A stretch of DNA of 64,000 nt from G963666705 sp963666705 (GTDB lineage: Bacteria > Pseudomonadota > Alphaproteobacteria > CADEGL01). Below the pieces are notes generated by a model. The model saw only the letters and a list, made by a program, of their open reading frames with translations. It searched no databases and was not told the DNA's origin. The stretch covers positions 1 to 64,000 of the forward strand of contig CAXXKO010000009.1 of assembly GCA_963666705.2 (NCBI GenBank), written 5' to 3'. How positions within the stretch are numbered: the first letter of the stretch is position 1; every line of letters starts with the position of its first letter. Position numbers and translations under genes: made by a program. Below are positions 1 to 9,045 of this stretch, one piece after another.

Positions 1-217
1 CCCTGGTATTTTGAGTGTCCCGGCCACAGGCTTCGCTGGAGCGCCGAAGGACGTCCAGTTGATGACGAGGCGCGATGATCTCGAGCTGTCGCATGGCGCG
101 ATTGCGAAAGATCGAGAGAACGCCGTGAAGCAGGATCGTGTGCGGGTCACAAACGCTATCGGGCACCACCCTGAAAGGTCCGGATTTCTGCGCCGGACGG
201 AATTTATAGGAGGGACA
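1..217 (-). mobile_element. Truncated 5' end of an rve-type insertion sequence
   Basis: Read on the minus strand from 217 down, this begins with GTCCCTCCTATAAATTCC, which resembles the ends of the intact rve element at about 2503-3790. It then encodes a short stretch resembling the start of such transposases (RNRAMRQLEIIAPRHQLDVL). The copy runs off the window edge. About 145 bp of it recur in the opposite orientation at 4296-4440, and a shorter piece recurs at 4518-4575. I see only the first part of a transposase, so no function can be claimed. The assignment is by similarity of ends and of the short peptide. Confidence 0.6.
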
Positions 218-218
218 G

Positions 219-449
219 GTGATGGTGGAGCTTGGCATGGCGATCGCCTGGGGAAAGCCCGTGTTCCTGTTCCGTGACGATTTTCGCCGCTGCACCGACA
301 GTGAAGCCTATCCGCTGAACCTGATGGTGTTCACCGGCCTGCCGGAAGCGGGTTGGGAGGCCTGGTGGTACGGCTCGGTCGAGGAGATCGCCGACCCCGG
401 CAAGGCGCTCGCGCGGTGGCTCGCGGCGGACGCGTCATCGGCCGAATGA
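219..449 (+). pseudogene. C-terminal fragment of a nucleoside 2-deoxyribosyltransferase-like protein
   Basis: The 76 residues contain an ELGMAIAWGKPVFLFRDDFR stretch, which matches the substrate-binding and catalytic-glutamate region of nucleoside 2-deoxyribosyltransferases (E-G-A-A-GKPV followed by D-R). These enzymes exchange the base on 2'-deoxynucleosides. The N-terminal half is missing because the insertion-sequence end stops at 217, immediately upstream, so this is a cut gene rather than a short protein. The open frame starts inside the IS junction. The family assignment rests on one motif. Confidence 0.55.
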
Positions 450-733
450 AGGCTCTTGGCAGGCCCCGCTGCAAATGCACGGCTGCGCGCGCATCCGCAT
501 GGCCACGAAGGGCGGCACCGGAATGAGCAAGGGATTCGGCAAAAACGGCGAGGCCGCAACCTGCGGCATCTCCACCAGCGCGGACCGGACCCGCGTGTTC
601 ATCTACCTCGGCGGCGCGGAACCCGGCGAAAGGCATTGTCAGACTAACTGGATCGGGCCTGAAGAACCTACAATCCAGGCCTCTCAGGCTGCGAGTTGAC
701 GCCACTCGGCCAAGGCGGCGGCTCAGTCTTGTT
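450..733. other. Region without a recognisable gene
   Basis: Between the deoxyribosyltransferase fragment and the IS1380 end there are only short open frames. One plus-strand frame from 523 encodes about 58 residues starting MSKGFGKNGEAATCG, which I do not recognise. No promoter, RNA or repeat stands out. It may be leftover sequence from a gene broken by the neighbouring insertions. Confidence 0.4.
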
Positions 734-2310
734 TGAACCGACATTCCCCATATACCATCCAAATTCGTGGAAATCGTACCACTTTCCCACCGCCAAGGGA
801 ACTGTATCCCCTATGCAGCCATCCGATGGCATGATTTTGGTAATCGGCCCGCGCTTGGAAGGCCACTCGGTCATTTTTCTCGCCATCCAGACACACCTCT
901 CCTGTCGCTTTCTCCTCGCCGTCGATTCCCTCGGCCTACGCCGGAGCGGGTCTTCGTCGCAGATCATCAATCAAGCTCAGGATTTTCCGGAACAGGTCCC
1001 TCGGCACCGCCACCTCAGCCAATTGGAACGTAACGTAGCGGCCATGTCGGACAACCTTGGCCCCGATCTTCACCAGCTTGTCGCGCAACGTCGTCATCGA
1101 CCAGTGCTCCACCTCCTTCGGCAAAGCCAGTGTCCTCATGAAGTTGCCCAGATTGTAGGCCAGGGCGTGAAGCTGGAGCCGAACGGCATTGTTGCGGAAC
1201 TTGCGACATGACAGACGGGTCCAGTTGATGGCGTTCTTGCCTTCCTTGATGTGCTGCTCCGCCGTGCCACGGTGATTATAGAACGCCACCACCCGCTTGG
1301 TAGGGCGCGACAGATTAGTGACGATGAAACCGACGCGAGGAACCAGCTCGCCGGGGTGCCACTCCACTTTGGCCACGACACGGCGCTTCTTGTTCCACGA
1401 TCCGGCCTGATAGCTGAAGCTGGCGTGGAAACGGCGAACATGGTCGGGCGGGCGACCGACAGGTCGCGTAAGCAGATGGGCAATGTTCCGCTGGAGAATC
1501 GCGTTCGCTTTGAGGCGGATGACGTAGAGTAATCCCTCGGCTTCGAGATATTCGTATATCTCCGGTGAAGCGAAGGCGGCATCGCCACGAAAATACAGCC
1601 GCACCTTCCTTTCCTTATAGCGCATCACCACCGGCTCCAGAACATTCCGCCATCCGTCGGCACTGTGAACATTACCGGGGCGCAGGGAACATCTCTCCAA
1701 GTCGCCGAACTGGTTGAACAGGAATAGCGGATGGTAGCAGGTACAGCCGAAGTGACCATTGTACGCTGTTCCCTCTTGTTCGCCATGGGTCGGGCTGACG
1801 CTGCTGTCCATGTCGAGAATGATCATCTTCGGCGGATGGCGGTCATGAACCTTGTCGATCCACACCCCGTTCATGTCGACCAAGGCTTCAACGTTCTCGT
1901 CGGTGGCCAATAGCTCCGTCTCGAAGCGTCCCATCTGGCTGGTGGAAGCGGCCTGTCTTTCGATGGCCTTGCCGCCAACAATCCAGCGCATGGCGGGATC
2001 GCGTCCCAGACGGTCGGCGTCGTTCACATCGTCATAGCCGCCAAGGCGCCCGAAAACGGACTGGCGAAACTGACCCGTCTTGCCGTGCCATCCGTTCTTG
2101 CCGGTACGGCTATCCTGGAAAACACCCTCGGCCATCTCAGTCAGGCCGAGGGCATCGTCAAGCTCCCGGTAGGCGAGCAACCCGGCGTCAGAAGTAATCT
2201 TGGAACCATGGAATTCAAGCTTCAATCGACGGTCAAAATCGACCCGTAAACTGTCCCGTTTCGATTCACCCATCGGGTGTCCCATATCCGCCGCTCCATG
2301 TATGCTACAA
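734..2310 (-). mobile_element. IS1380-family insertion sequence, apparently intact
   Basis: The left edge is fixed by comparison with the truncated copy at 6679-7069: both begin with TGAACCGACATTCCCC and stay near identical. The right edge is not fixed; I place it just upstream of the transposase start. The element carries one full-length transposase on the minus strand. About 200 bp of non-coding sequence lie between the left end and the transposase stop. Confidence 0.75.
936..2273 (-). CDS. IS1380-family transposase
   Basis: The product is 445 aa with the RNase-H-like DDE transposase layout of IS1380: an N-terminal segment starting MGESKRDSLRVDF, a first aspartate in ILDMDSSVSPTHG, a second in YFRGDAAFASPE, and a C-terminal EQHIKEGKNAINW segment carrying the glutamate. 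It would cut and paste its own element. I chose the second in-frame ATG because it matches the usual family start; the first ATG would add four residues. No frameshift or stop is visible, so it may be active. A degraded piece of a sister copy lies just to the right (2378-2502). Confidence 0.9.
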   Translation of the reverse strand: MGESKRDSLRVDFDRRLKLEFHGSKITSDAGLLAYRELDDALGLTEMAEGVFQDSRTGKNGWHGKTGQFRQSVFGRLGGYDDVNDADRLGRDPAMRWIVGGKAIERQAASTSQMGRFETELLATDENVEALVDMNGVWIDKVHDRHPPKMIILDMDSSVSPTHGEQEGTAYNGHFGCTCYHPLFLFNQFGDLERCSLRPGNVHSADGWRNVLEPVVMRYKERKVRLYFRGDAAFASPEIYEYLEAEGLLYVIRLKANAILQRNIAHLLTRPVGRPPDHVRRFHASFSYQAGSWNKKRRVVAKVEWHPGELVPRVGFIVTNLSRPTKRVVAFYNHRGTAEQHIKEGKNAINWTRLSCRKFRNNAVRLQLHALAYNLGNFMRTLALPKEVEHWSMTTLRDKLVKIGAKVVRHGRYVTFQLAEVAVPRDLFRKILSLIDDLRRRPAPA

Positions 2311-2377
2311 CTTCATGATTCTTAGAGCAGAATCGCCTTCTCGCCGCACTGAATATCGACGATGCTTGGGAAATGCG

Positions 2378-2502
2378 GCTTCAACGTTCTCGTCGGTGGC
2401 CAATAGCTCCGTCTCGAAGCGTCCCATCTGGCTGGTGGAAGCGGCCTGTCTTTCGATGGCCTTGCCGCCAACAATCCAGCGCATGGCGGGATCGCGTCCC
2501 CT
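2378..2502 (-). mobile_element. Internal fragment of IS1380 transposase
   Basis: This 125-bp stretch repeats almost exactly the part of the neighbouring IS1380 transposase around 1888-2009, encoding RDPAMRWIVGGKAIERQAAS and the residues after it. Neither end of the element is present. It is wedged between the intact IS1380 and the rve element. It most likely came from recombination or replication slippage between copies. Confidence 0.8.
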
Positions 2503-3790
2503 GTCCCTCCCATTTATTCCATCCATCGCAGAAACCTTGGAATTTTGCATCACCACCGGATACCCTTTCCGGCATGCATAAGATCATCGAAATCTTCGCG
2601 GACCGCGCGGCGCTCCACACAGAAATCCTTGCCCTGCGACAGCAGGTAGCTGTCCTGAAACGGAAAAGGCCCCGGCCATCGCTTCGGAAGGCAGATAGGG
2701 TTTTCTGGGTCATCCTGTCTTGCCTATGGCCTGGCTGGCGCCACGCCCTGGTAATCGTCAGGCCCGAGACCGTCATCGGTTGGCACCGCAAGGGGTTCAG
2801 GCTTTTCTGGACATGGAAGTCGCGGCGGAGAAAGCCGGGCCGACCACCGGTGTCGAGGGAGATCCGCCATCTGGTCCGACGGATGTCGCGGGAGAACACA
2901 CGGTGGGGCGCACCTCGGATCCATGGCGAGCTTTTGAAGCTTGGCTTTTCCATCTCCCAGGCCGCCGTCTCGAAATACATGGTCCGTTACCCATCGCCGC
3001 CATCGCAGTCGTGGCGGACATTCCTTACAAATCACGCCGATTGCCTGGCGTCGATCGATTTCTTCGTGGTCCCCACGGCCACGTTCCACCTCCTGTTCGG
3101 GTTCATCGTGCTCCACCACGAGCGCCGCCAGATCGTGCATTTCGGTGTAACGGCGAACCCGACGATGGCGTGGGTCGCACAGCAGATCCGAGAGGCATTC
3201 CCGTGGGGCACGGCGCCGCGGTACCTGATCCGCGACCGGGACGGCGCATACGGGCAATCGTTCCGCTCGACCGTGACGGCGATGGGCGTGGAAGAGGTCG
3301 TTACGGCGCCACGGAGCCCGTGGCAAAATCCGTATGTGGAACGCCTGATCGGCAGCGTGAGGCGCGAATGCCTGGACCATTCGATCATCCTCAACGAGCG
3401 GCATTTGCGGCGCATTCTTGGCTCATACCTCGACTATTATCACGGTTCAAGGACCCACTTGTCGCTCGGCAAGGACACCCCGGATGGACGACCCGTTCAG
3501 CCGGCCGGGTCCGGAACGGTCGTTTCCTTGCCCAAGGTCGGCGGTCTGCATCATCGTTACGAACGCCTCGCGGCCTGACCACCCCGGCTCGGATTCGATC
3601 AATTCCTCTCTGTGGCAACGTGGACGCTGCCGGCATCCGCATGCCCTTGCATAGGTTCGCTGGCACGATCCGGCGGAATAAGCATCGTGATGACCGCGCC
3701 CATGGTCGATTACAAAATCCACTGGCTCAAAATGATGTCCGTGCCGGAGAGCCGAGCCGTCGTTGGGAGGCACGATGGAATAAATGGAAG
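2503..3790 (+). mobile_element. One-ORF rve-family insertion sequence
   Basis: The left end reads CTGTCCCTCCCATTTATTCC from about 2502. The right end near 3770-3790 reads, in reverse complement, CTGTCCCTTCCATTTATTCC. These form imperfect terminal inverted repeats of about 20 bp. Between them is one intact integrase-core transposase. About 200 bp of non-coding or decayed sequence separates the stop from the right end. Decayed copies of the same 3' region follow at 3790-4240. Confidence 0.65.
2574..3578 (+). CDS. Integrase-core (rve) transposase
   Basis: The 334-aa product has an N-terminal helical region (ALRQQVAVLKRKRPRP), a helix-turn-helix-like segment with TVIGWHRKGFRLFWTWKS, and a C-terminal rve domain. 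The DDE triad is visible: Asp in LASIDFFVV, Asp in LIRDRDGAYG, and Glu in NPYVERLIGSVRRECLDH. It would catalyse transposition of its element. The ATG at 2574 is chosen because homologous transposases start just before this helical segment; the open frame upstream of it runs through IS1380 debris. Single-ORF proteins of this kind are classed near IS3 or IS481. I cannot settle which. Confidence 0.85.
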   Translation: MHKIIEIFADRAALHTEILALRQQVAVLKRKRPRPSLRKADRVFWVILSCLWPGWRHALVIVRPETVIGWHRKGFRLFWTWKSRRRKPGRPPVSREIRHLVRRMSRENTRWGAPRIHGELLKLGFSISQAAVSKYMVRYPSPPSQSWRTFLTNHADCLASIDFFVVPTATFHLLFGFIVLHHERRQIVHFGVTANPTMAWVAQQIREAFPWGTAPRYLIRDRDGAYGQSFRSTVTAMGVEEVVTAPRSPWQNPYVERLIGSVRRECLDHSIILNERHLRRILGSYLDYYHGSRTHLSLGKDTPDGRPVQPAGSGTVVSLPKVGGLHHRYERLAA

Positions 3791-4240
3791 GGACAGCGTG
3801 AGATCGCCTAGGCCGTCGATCGTGTTCACGTCTGCTGTGGACAAGCGCGTGGAATGCGCTGACGCCCATTCGATCATCCGTTCAACGAGCGGCCGGATCA
3901 TTGCGGCGTAGGCATTCTTGGCCTCATACCCGCAGACTATTATCACGGTTCAAGGACCCGCTTGTCACTCTCGGGCAAGGACATGCAGGACCGGACGGTC
4001 GCGCGGGTCGGGGATGCCCGAGGATCGTTCGGAAAGCTTCTGCCGTTCAGCCGGCCGGGTCTGGGCGGAACGGTCCGTGTCTTCCTTGCCCGAAGGTCGC
4101 ATGCGGTCTGCATCATCGTTCACGAACGCCTCGAACCGGCACCCTGAGCGGACCTGTCCCTTCTATTTATTACATCGGCCCTCCCAAGGACGGCTCGGTT
4201 TGCCGGAACGGACATCAAAATGATCTAGCAGGCTGCTGAA
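3791..4240 (+). mobile_element. Decayed 3' ends of rve-type insertion sequence
   Basis: Segments around 3840-3900 and 3905-4160 repeat, with many small insertions and substitutions, the last third of the 2574-3578 transposase: the CATTCGATCATCC region, the ACTATTATCACGGTTCAAGG region and the final GAACGCCTCG. An element end, CTGTCCCTTCTATTTATTAC, follows near 4157. The reading frames are broken throughout. This is a dead copy or a tandem of dead copies. Confidence 0.65.
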
Positions 4241-4287
4241 AAACTCCGTGCATTGGATTTGGAGTTGTGATTCCTTCGATGTGGATT

Positions 4288-4577
4288 GTCCCTCCTATAA
4301 ATTCCGTCCGGCGCAGAAATCCGGGCCTTTCAGGGTGGTGCCCGATAGCGTTTGTGATCCGCACACGACCCTGCTTCACGGCGTTCTCTCGGACTTTCGC
4401 AGTCGCGCCATGCGACAGCTCGAGATCACCGGGCCTCGTCGGCGCAACCAGTGAAGCCAGTCGCTGGTTGCGCCCAAAATACCTGGGTTTCTGCGCCGGA
4501 TGGAATTAATAGGACGGACAACCACCCTGAAAGGTCCGGATTTCTGCGCCGGACGGAATTTATAGGAGGGACAGCCG
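4288..4577. mobile_element. Facing truncated rve-IS ends
   Basis: From 4288 the plus strand carries GTCCCTCCTATAAATTCCGT and then about 145 bp matching, in inverted orientation, the start of this window. It encodes a transposase N-terminus that ends abruptly near 4455. From about 4487 and again from 4518 to 4575 the same end motif appears in the other orientation (TTCTGCGCCGGACGGAATTT), abutting the ABC-permease fragment. At least three end sequences thus lie within 290 bp, with no transposase body between them. Confidence 0.65.
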
Positions 4578-4825
4578 ACCAGGCCGGGAACGGCGATGGA
4601 GCCCGCGGCCAGCATGAAGGTCATGATCGAACCCACGGCGATGCCCGGCTTGGCGTGTGGCAGGACAACACGCAGATGGGTCCTCAGTGTCGAGGCGCCG
4701 AGATCCTTGGCGGCCTCGATCTGGTTGGGATCGAGCGTCTCGATCGTGTTGTAGACCGGGAACACCATGAACAGGATGTAGGCGTAGACCTCGTCGTCGG
4801 CCAGCGGCAGGACCGAGGAGTTGAA
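4578..4825 (-). pseudogene. Fragment of polyamine-type ABC transporter permease
   Basis: The minus strand encodes about 82 residues with FPVYNTIETLDPNQIEAAKD followed by LGAS, RVVLPHAKPGIAVGSIMTFM and a hydrophobic stretch. This is the EAA-loop region that contacts the ATPase in permeases of the spermidine/putrescine (PotB/PotC) type. The rest of the gene is absent: the 3' side is cut by an insertion-sequence end at about 4577, and the 5' side is fused to unrelated sequence at 4826. No ATPase or binding-protein partner is nearby. It is non-functional debris of a transporter. Confidence 0.75.
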
Positions 4826-5023
4826 GGTGACTGCCTCGGTTCGCCGGAACTGTCTCACCGCCGGGCCGGGCTCGCCGCGCGCGAGGTGGGCGAGGCCGAG
4901 CAGGTGTCGCGCGATCGGATCGCGCGGCCGCAACTTCAGATGTTTCTTCAGTTTGCGCTCGGCAGAACCATGCCGGCCGGCCCTAAGTTCGGCGGCTGCG
5001 GTTTCTAGCGGGCCAACTTTCAA
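4826..5023 (-). pseudogene. TPR-like N-terminal fragment fused to permease remnant
   Basis: About 65 residues begin MKVGPLETAAAELRAG and contain KHLKLRPRDPIARHLLGLAH, a tetratricopeptide-like helical pair such as is found at the N-terminus of many TPR proteins. The frame runs straight into the ABC-permease fragment, giving a chimeric open frame with no natural counterpart that I know. It starts 8 bp from the stop of the MetE-like gene at 5032. It is a deletion or recombination junction rather than a gene. Confidence 0.5.
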
Positions 5024-5031
5024 CCGAGGCC

Positions 5032-6063
5032 TCAGACCGCCTGCGCGGCCTCGACGAGACGGCCGAGCTTGGCACGCGTCAGTTCGATTCCCAACATGAT
5101 GAGCCCGCAGTCGGGCGCGGCCATCAGCCGGTCAGCGTCGATGCGGTCGAGCGCCGCCCGCAGGCGTGCGACGATCTCGTCGACCGTCTCAACCCGGCTG
5201 GAGGCGATCTCGACGACGCCGAGGATGACCGTGGTGCGGGAAAACGCGTCGAGCAGGGCAAGATCGTTGTGCCGGTGCGCATCCTCGATGGAGATAGCGT
5301 CCACGATGCTGGCGTCCACCGCGCGGGCGAGCCGTCGGTAGACCTCCGGATCGGCCTTCACGTAGTCGGTCTCGTCCAGCATGTCGGGATAGCCGCAGCA
5401 CATGTGCATGGTACGGGTCACGCCGCCGGGGACGCCGTGGAAGCAGCGCTCGAGATTTTCGACCCCGAAGTCGAGCGCCTGGTCCGGCAGGCGCGCGAAG
5501 AGCGGCTCGTCGACCTGGATGTGGCGGCACCCCGCCTCCGCCAGGCGTCTGATCTCCACGTTGAGCGCCCCGGCCAGATCGGCGCACCAGGAACGGCGGT
5601 TGGCATAGAAGACGTTGGCGGTCGAGTCCGCGATCGTGAGCGGTCCGGGCACGGTGATCTTGACGGGCCTGTTCGTCGCCGCCTGCGCGACCTCCCAATC
5701 GCGCACCAGGAACGGTTCGCGCGCCGCGACTTTGCCCGTGAAGGTGGGCATCTCGGCCGTCCAGGCACCGTTGCGCATGGTGCACTCGGTTAACGTATCG
5801 AGTTCGAAGCCGTCGAGATGGCTGCAGTGGTAGCGGATGTAGTTCGCCCGCCGGATCTCGCCGTCGGTCGGGATGTCGATTCCGATAGCGGCCTGCTCGG
5901 CCACGACCTCTCGTGTCGCACGGTCGAAAGCGGCCAGCCGCTCCTCCGGCGACAAGTCCCCGGCCTCGACCTCGCCGACCTCGACGTTCTCGTGCATCCA
6001 GGCAATGCGCGGCACATAGCGCGGTTTGGGATAGGAGCCGATGCAGGTGGTCACGAGCGGCAT
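5032..6063 (-). CDS. MetE-like cobalamin-independent methyltransferase
   Basis: The 343-aa product resembles the C-terminal catalytic barrel of cobalamin-independent methionine synthase and its stand-alone relatives. It starts MPLVTTCIGSYPKPRYVPRI, and the methyl-acceptor site is suggested by DIPTDGEIRR, HIQVDEPLF and a MHMCCGYPDM segment carrying the His-x-Cys of the zinc site. It lacks the N-terminal domain of full MetE (about 750 aa), so it probably belongs to the short group of methylthiol or homocysteine transferases found beside catabolic genes. The methyl donor and acceptor cannot be told from sequence. I start at 6063 because the family begins just there. Both neighbours are broken sequence, so its operon context is lost. 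Confidence 0.8.
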   Translation of the reverse strand: MPLVTTCIGSYPKPRYVPRIAWMHENVEVGEVEAGDLSPEERLAAFDRATREVVAEQAAIGIDIPTDGEIRRANYIRYHCSHLDGFELDTLTECTMRNGAWTAEMPTFTGKVAAREPFLVRDWEVAQAATNRPVKITVPGPLTIADSTANVFYANRRSWCADLAGALNVEIRRLAEAGCRHIQVDEPLFARLPDQALDFGVENLERCFHGVPGGVTRTMHMCCGYPDMLDETDYVKADPEVYRRLARAVDASIVDAISIEDAHRHNDLALLDAFSRTTVILGVVEIASSRVETVDEIVARLRAALDRIDADRLMAAPDCGLIMLGIELTRAKLGRLVEAAQAV

Positions 6064-6378
6064 GGACGGCCCCCTGGGTTGTGGCTCGGTTTCGAACTTT
6101 GATCCCCACGGTCTACACGAATTCAATAACCGAGGGGGCCGCTCCAAGCATCAACTCTTCGCTCGCTTCATCTCAGGGTCGTAGAGCGGACCGCTTTGCA
6201 GCTTGCACGGGACGCGTTCGTCCGCCACTTCGAGCTCGAAGTCCAGCTTCGATCCCCTGATCCTGGCAGACGGCAAGACCGACCTCTTCGTGGTCGCGCC
6301 CGAGGAGACCATCGAGCACGTCGAGGGCTGGCTGCGCCTGTGGGTCGCCATCCCCAACGCCGTCGCCGGTATCAACGG
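6064..6378. other. Unidentified gene debris
   Basis: Plus-strand frames here read DPLILADGKTDLFVVAPEET and continue to AIPNAVAGIN. Minus-strand frames read LDFELEVADERVPCKLQSGP. I recognise neither with confidence. The segment ends where the ISKra4 fragment begins in mid-codon, so at least one gene has been cut. No RNA or regulatory structure is evident. Confidence 0.35.
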
Positions 6379-6672
6379 GAACTCGCCTTCTTCCGCAAGC
6401 ACCGCCAGCGCATGCGTTACCACGCCCTGAAGGCAGAGGGCGTCGCCATCGGCTCAGGCGTGGTCGAGGCGGCCAACAAGACCCTGGTGACCCAACGCAT
6501 GAAGCGCTCCGGCATGCGCTGGCGGATCGCCGGCGGACAGGCTGTGCTGACCTTCCGCGCCCTGATCAAATCCGCTCGCTTCGACCGGGCATGGAAGGCC
6601 ATCATCGGCGCAACCGACACACCGGCCAACGACAACATCAATCCCTGTGCCGTCATCGCCATCGCTGCCTGA
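6379..6672 (+). pseudogene. C-terminal fragment of ISKra4-family transposase
   Basis: The frame reads ELAFFRKHRQRMRYHALKAE, then GSGVVEAANKTLVTQRMKRS and GMRWRIAGGQAVLTFRAL. This is the characteristic C-terminus of ISKra4 transposases, including the catalytic glutamate region (GVVEAA). The N-terminal two-thirds is missing. It lies directly next to a truncated IS1380 at 6679. Confidence 0.8.
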
Positions 6673-6678
6673 ACTCAA

Positions 6679-7069
6679 TGAACCGACATTCCCCATATAC
6701 CATCCAAATTCGTGGAAATCGTACCACTTTCCCACCGCCAAGGGAACTGTATCCCCTATGCAGCCATCCGATGGCATGATTTTGGTAATCGGCCCGCGCT
6801 TGGAAGGCCACTCGGTCATTTTTCTCGCCATCCAGACACACCTCTCCTGTCGCTTTCTCCTCGCCGTCGATTCCCTCGGCCTACGCCGGAGCGGATCTTC
6901 GTCGCAGATCATCAATCAAGCTCAGGATTTTCCGGAACAGCTCCCTCGGTGCCGCCACCTCGGCCAATTGGAACGTAACGTAGCGGCCATGTCGGACAAC
7001 CTTGGCCCCGATCTTCACCAGCTTGTCGCGCAACGTCGTCATCGACCAGTGCTCCACCTCCTTCGGCAA
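6679..7069 (-). mobile_element. Truncated IS1380 copy (C-terminal end only)
   Basis: This repeats positions 734-1124 of the first IS1380 almost base for base. It covers the terminal non-coding region and the last 62 or so codons of the transposase (MPKEVEHWSMTTLRDKLVKI onward). It ends exactly where the IS6 element starts at 7070, so it was cut by that insertion or by recombination between IS6 copies. The missing half is not found beside the second IS6 copy. Confidence 0.9.
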
Positions 7070-7875
7070 GGTGCTGTCAACTTAACGAAGGCAGGTCGCA
7101 GTTGAACGTCTGAACTGAGCGGCTCAAGCAGCAGCGGTCACGGTCCGCCACGTGTTCATCGCGTCACCGCGGAATTGGCGCATTGTCTTGCGAGTGATCA
7201 GATGACGTTGGACATTGAAGGTGTTGTAGATGGCGGCGTGGGTGGAGAGAAACCTTTGCGCCGATCCTGATGACTTGAAGCCCTGCATCCTGCGTTCTCG
7301 TTGTCGAACCGGCAGGTGCGAATTCTCCGCCCGATTATTGCTCCGTCCGCCGGTAACGTGTTTCCCCGTCATGTTGAGATCACGCAATGCTGCCCCGTAA
7401 GATGGCAGTTTATCGGTCACCACCTTATTCGGCGCATACCCCTGCTTCTTGAGCAGTTTGCGCATCAGCTTGAGTGCTGCTTTCTTGTTCCTCCGGGACT
7501 GAACCAAGATATCCAGCACCTCACCCTCGCTGTCCACCGCCCGCCATAGATACATCCGTTTTCCGTTGATGGAGGAAAACACCTCATCAAGGTGCCACCG
7601 GTCGTCTGGTCGAGGGCGTGATTGTCTCAGTTTTCGGGCATAGGCCTGCCCAAACTTTAAAGCCCAGCGCCGTATCGTCTCGTAAGAAACATCGACACCA
7701 CGTTCAGCGAGCAGATCCTCCACATCGCGGTAACTGAGCGGAAACCGGAAACACAGCCAGACGGCACGCTGGATTATCTCTGCAGGAAACCGATGTCGGC
7801 GGTAGCTGATCTTGTTCATAACAGGAAGCTACTCGCCACCCGCAGCTGACACCAGCCAGTTACCGTGACAGCACC
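7070..7875 (-). mobile_element. IS6-family insertion sequence, intact
   Basis: The element is 806 bp and begins GGTGCTGTCA, ending with TGACAGCACC, its reverse complement. This is the terminal inverted repeat style of the IS6/IS26 family. It carries a single intact transposase on the minus strand. The flanking 8 bp (TTCGGCAA and GCTGGCGC) do not match, so the expected target duplication is absent. That points to later recombination with the second copy at 9749-11983. Confidence 0.9.
7124..7819 (-). CDS. IS6-family transposase
   Basis: The 231-aa product is close to the usual IS6 length of about 230-240 aa. The N-terminal helix-turn-helix (YRDVEDLLAERGVDVSYETI) is followed by the DDE core: Asp in WHLDEVFSSING, Asp in VVTDKLPSYG, and Glu in NNRAENSHLPVRQRERRMQG. 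These transposases mediate replicative cointegrate formation. There is no frameshift or stop, so it is probably functional. The second copy is split by another element. Confidence 0.93.
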   Translation of the reverse strand: MNKISYRRHRFPAEIIQRAVWLCFRFPLSYRDVEDLLAERGVDVSYETIRRWALKFGQAYARKLRQSRPRPDDRWHLDEVFSSINGKRMYLWRAVDSEGEVLDILVQSRRNKKAALKLMRKLLKKQGYAPNKVVTDKLPSYGAALRDLNMTGKHVTGGRSNNRAENSHLPVRQRERRMQGFKSSGSAQRFLSTHAAIYNTFNVQRHLITRKTMRQFRGDAMNTWRTVTAAA

Positions 7876-7963
7876 GCTGGCGCCGCGCGCCACGCCCGGC
7901 GACCCGCGGGAAAGAGGCACCGCACGGACGGCGGCGCCCCTTCCGCGCGCGCGGCTGGTGCGC

Positions 7964-8992
7964 TCAGGCGCCGGTCCCCTCCAGCCACTCGTTCACGATG
8001 TCCGGGTTGGCCTCGACCCAGTCGCGGGCGACCTCCTCGGGGTCGCGGTCCTCCTGGGAGATCTCGAGGATCCAGGCGTTGATCGTGCCTGGGTCGAGCG
8101 CAATCTGGCTCAGGAACTTGGCCACCTTCGGGGCCCGCTCGGCGAGCGACTTGGAGAACGCCACCCAGACCTCGGCGTCGGGCCACTGGCAGGCGATGTT
8201 GCTCTTTTCCAGCCACTCGGGATCGTCATAGGCCGCGACATGGTTCCAACAGCCATCCGCGTTATAGAGCGAGTCGTCCTTCTTGCTGTCGCTGGCGTAG
8301 CCGTTGAAGCCCGGCTCCTCGAGCTGTCTCAAGTCGTACTTGGAGTGGATCCACTCGGGCGTCCAGAAGTAGAACAGCACGGGCTTCTTGCGCTTGTATG
8401 CGGCGGCCAGCTTGGCCTCCATGACCCACTGCTCGACCACGAAGGGCTCGAAGTATGCGTCGTAGCCATAGCTCTTGGCCTTGATCTGCTCCACGTCGGT
8501 GGAGTTCCAGCCCGGGCCGCCCGGCCAGTACTCGCCCAGGCCGTCGCCGTCGGTGTCGAAGAGCTTGGCGACCTCGGGGTCGAGCAGGTCCTGGACCGAC
8601 TTGATGCCGTGCTCGTCCTGGGTGTAACCGGGGATGAACAGGCCCTGCACGCCGGTGTAGGGCTGCTTGTTGACCAGCACGGTCTCGCGCGAGCCCTCCG
8701 CGATATACTTGGCCCAGCCGCCGGCCTGGTTGGGCATCCACAGGTCGGTGTAGACGTCGACGCTGCCGTCGCCCTTGTCCATGCCGGCGAAGATGACCGC
8801 GGCGTCGGCCGGGATGATTTCGACCTCGGCGCCGAGGCGATCCTCGATGACCACCTTTATGACGCTCTGGATGGCGATGGCGCCGCTCCAGTTGAGCTCG
8901 CCGACCACGATCTTCTCCTTGGCGCCGGCCGCCCCGGCGAGCGCCATGGTCAGCGCCGCGCCGAGCACGAGGATTCTCGATATGGCTTTCAT
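7964..8992 (-). CDS. Glycine betaine/proline-type ABC transporter substrate-binding protein
   Basis: The 342-aa product starts MKAISRILVLGAALTMALAG with a clear signal peptide ending near AGA-KEK, and matches the OpuAC/ProX-type family. Residues such as WMPNQAGGWAKYI, FYFWTPEWIHSKYDL and WNHVAAYDDPEW supply aromatic side chains of the kind that form the quaternary-amine cage. It would deliver a betaine-like osmolyte to a permease in the inner membrane. The start is supported by a strong Shine-Dalgarno sequence (GGGAGGAG). The permease gene just upstream survives only as its last part, so the transporter is probably broken unless another permease exists elsewhere. Confidence 0.88.
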   Translation of the reverse strand: MKAISRILVLGAALTMALAGAAGAKEKIVVGELNWSGAIAIQSVIKVVIEDRLGAEVEIIPADAAVIFAGMDKGDGSVDVYTDLWMPNQAGGWAKYIAEGSRETVLVNKQPYTGVQGLFIPGYTQDEHGIKSVQDLLDPEVAKLFDTDGDGLGEYWPGGPGWNSTDVEQIKAKSYGYDAYFEPFVVEQWVMEAKLAAAYKRKKPVLFYFWTPEWIHSKYDLRQLEEPGFNGYASDSKKDDSLYNADGCWNHVAAYDDPEWLEKSNIACQWPDAEVWVAFSKSLAERAPKVAKFLSQIALDPGTINAWILEISQEDRDPEEVARDWVEANPDIVNEWLEGTGA

Positions 8993-9045
8993 TCGCTTTC
9001 TCCTCCCTTGGATGTCGGTGTGGACGGCTCGAACACCCCGCCTGA

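Noticed and set aside
5032..6200. A riboswitch upstream of the MetE-like gene
   Set aside because: Upstream sequence is debris joined to an ISKra4 fragment; no SAM- or cobalamin-riboswitch motif is visible.
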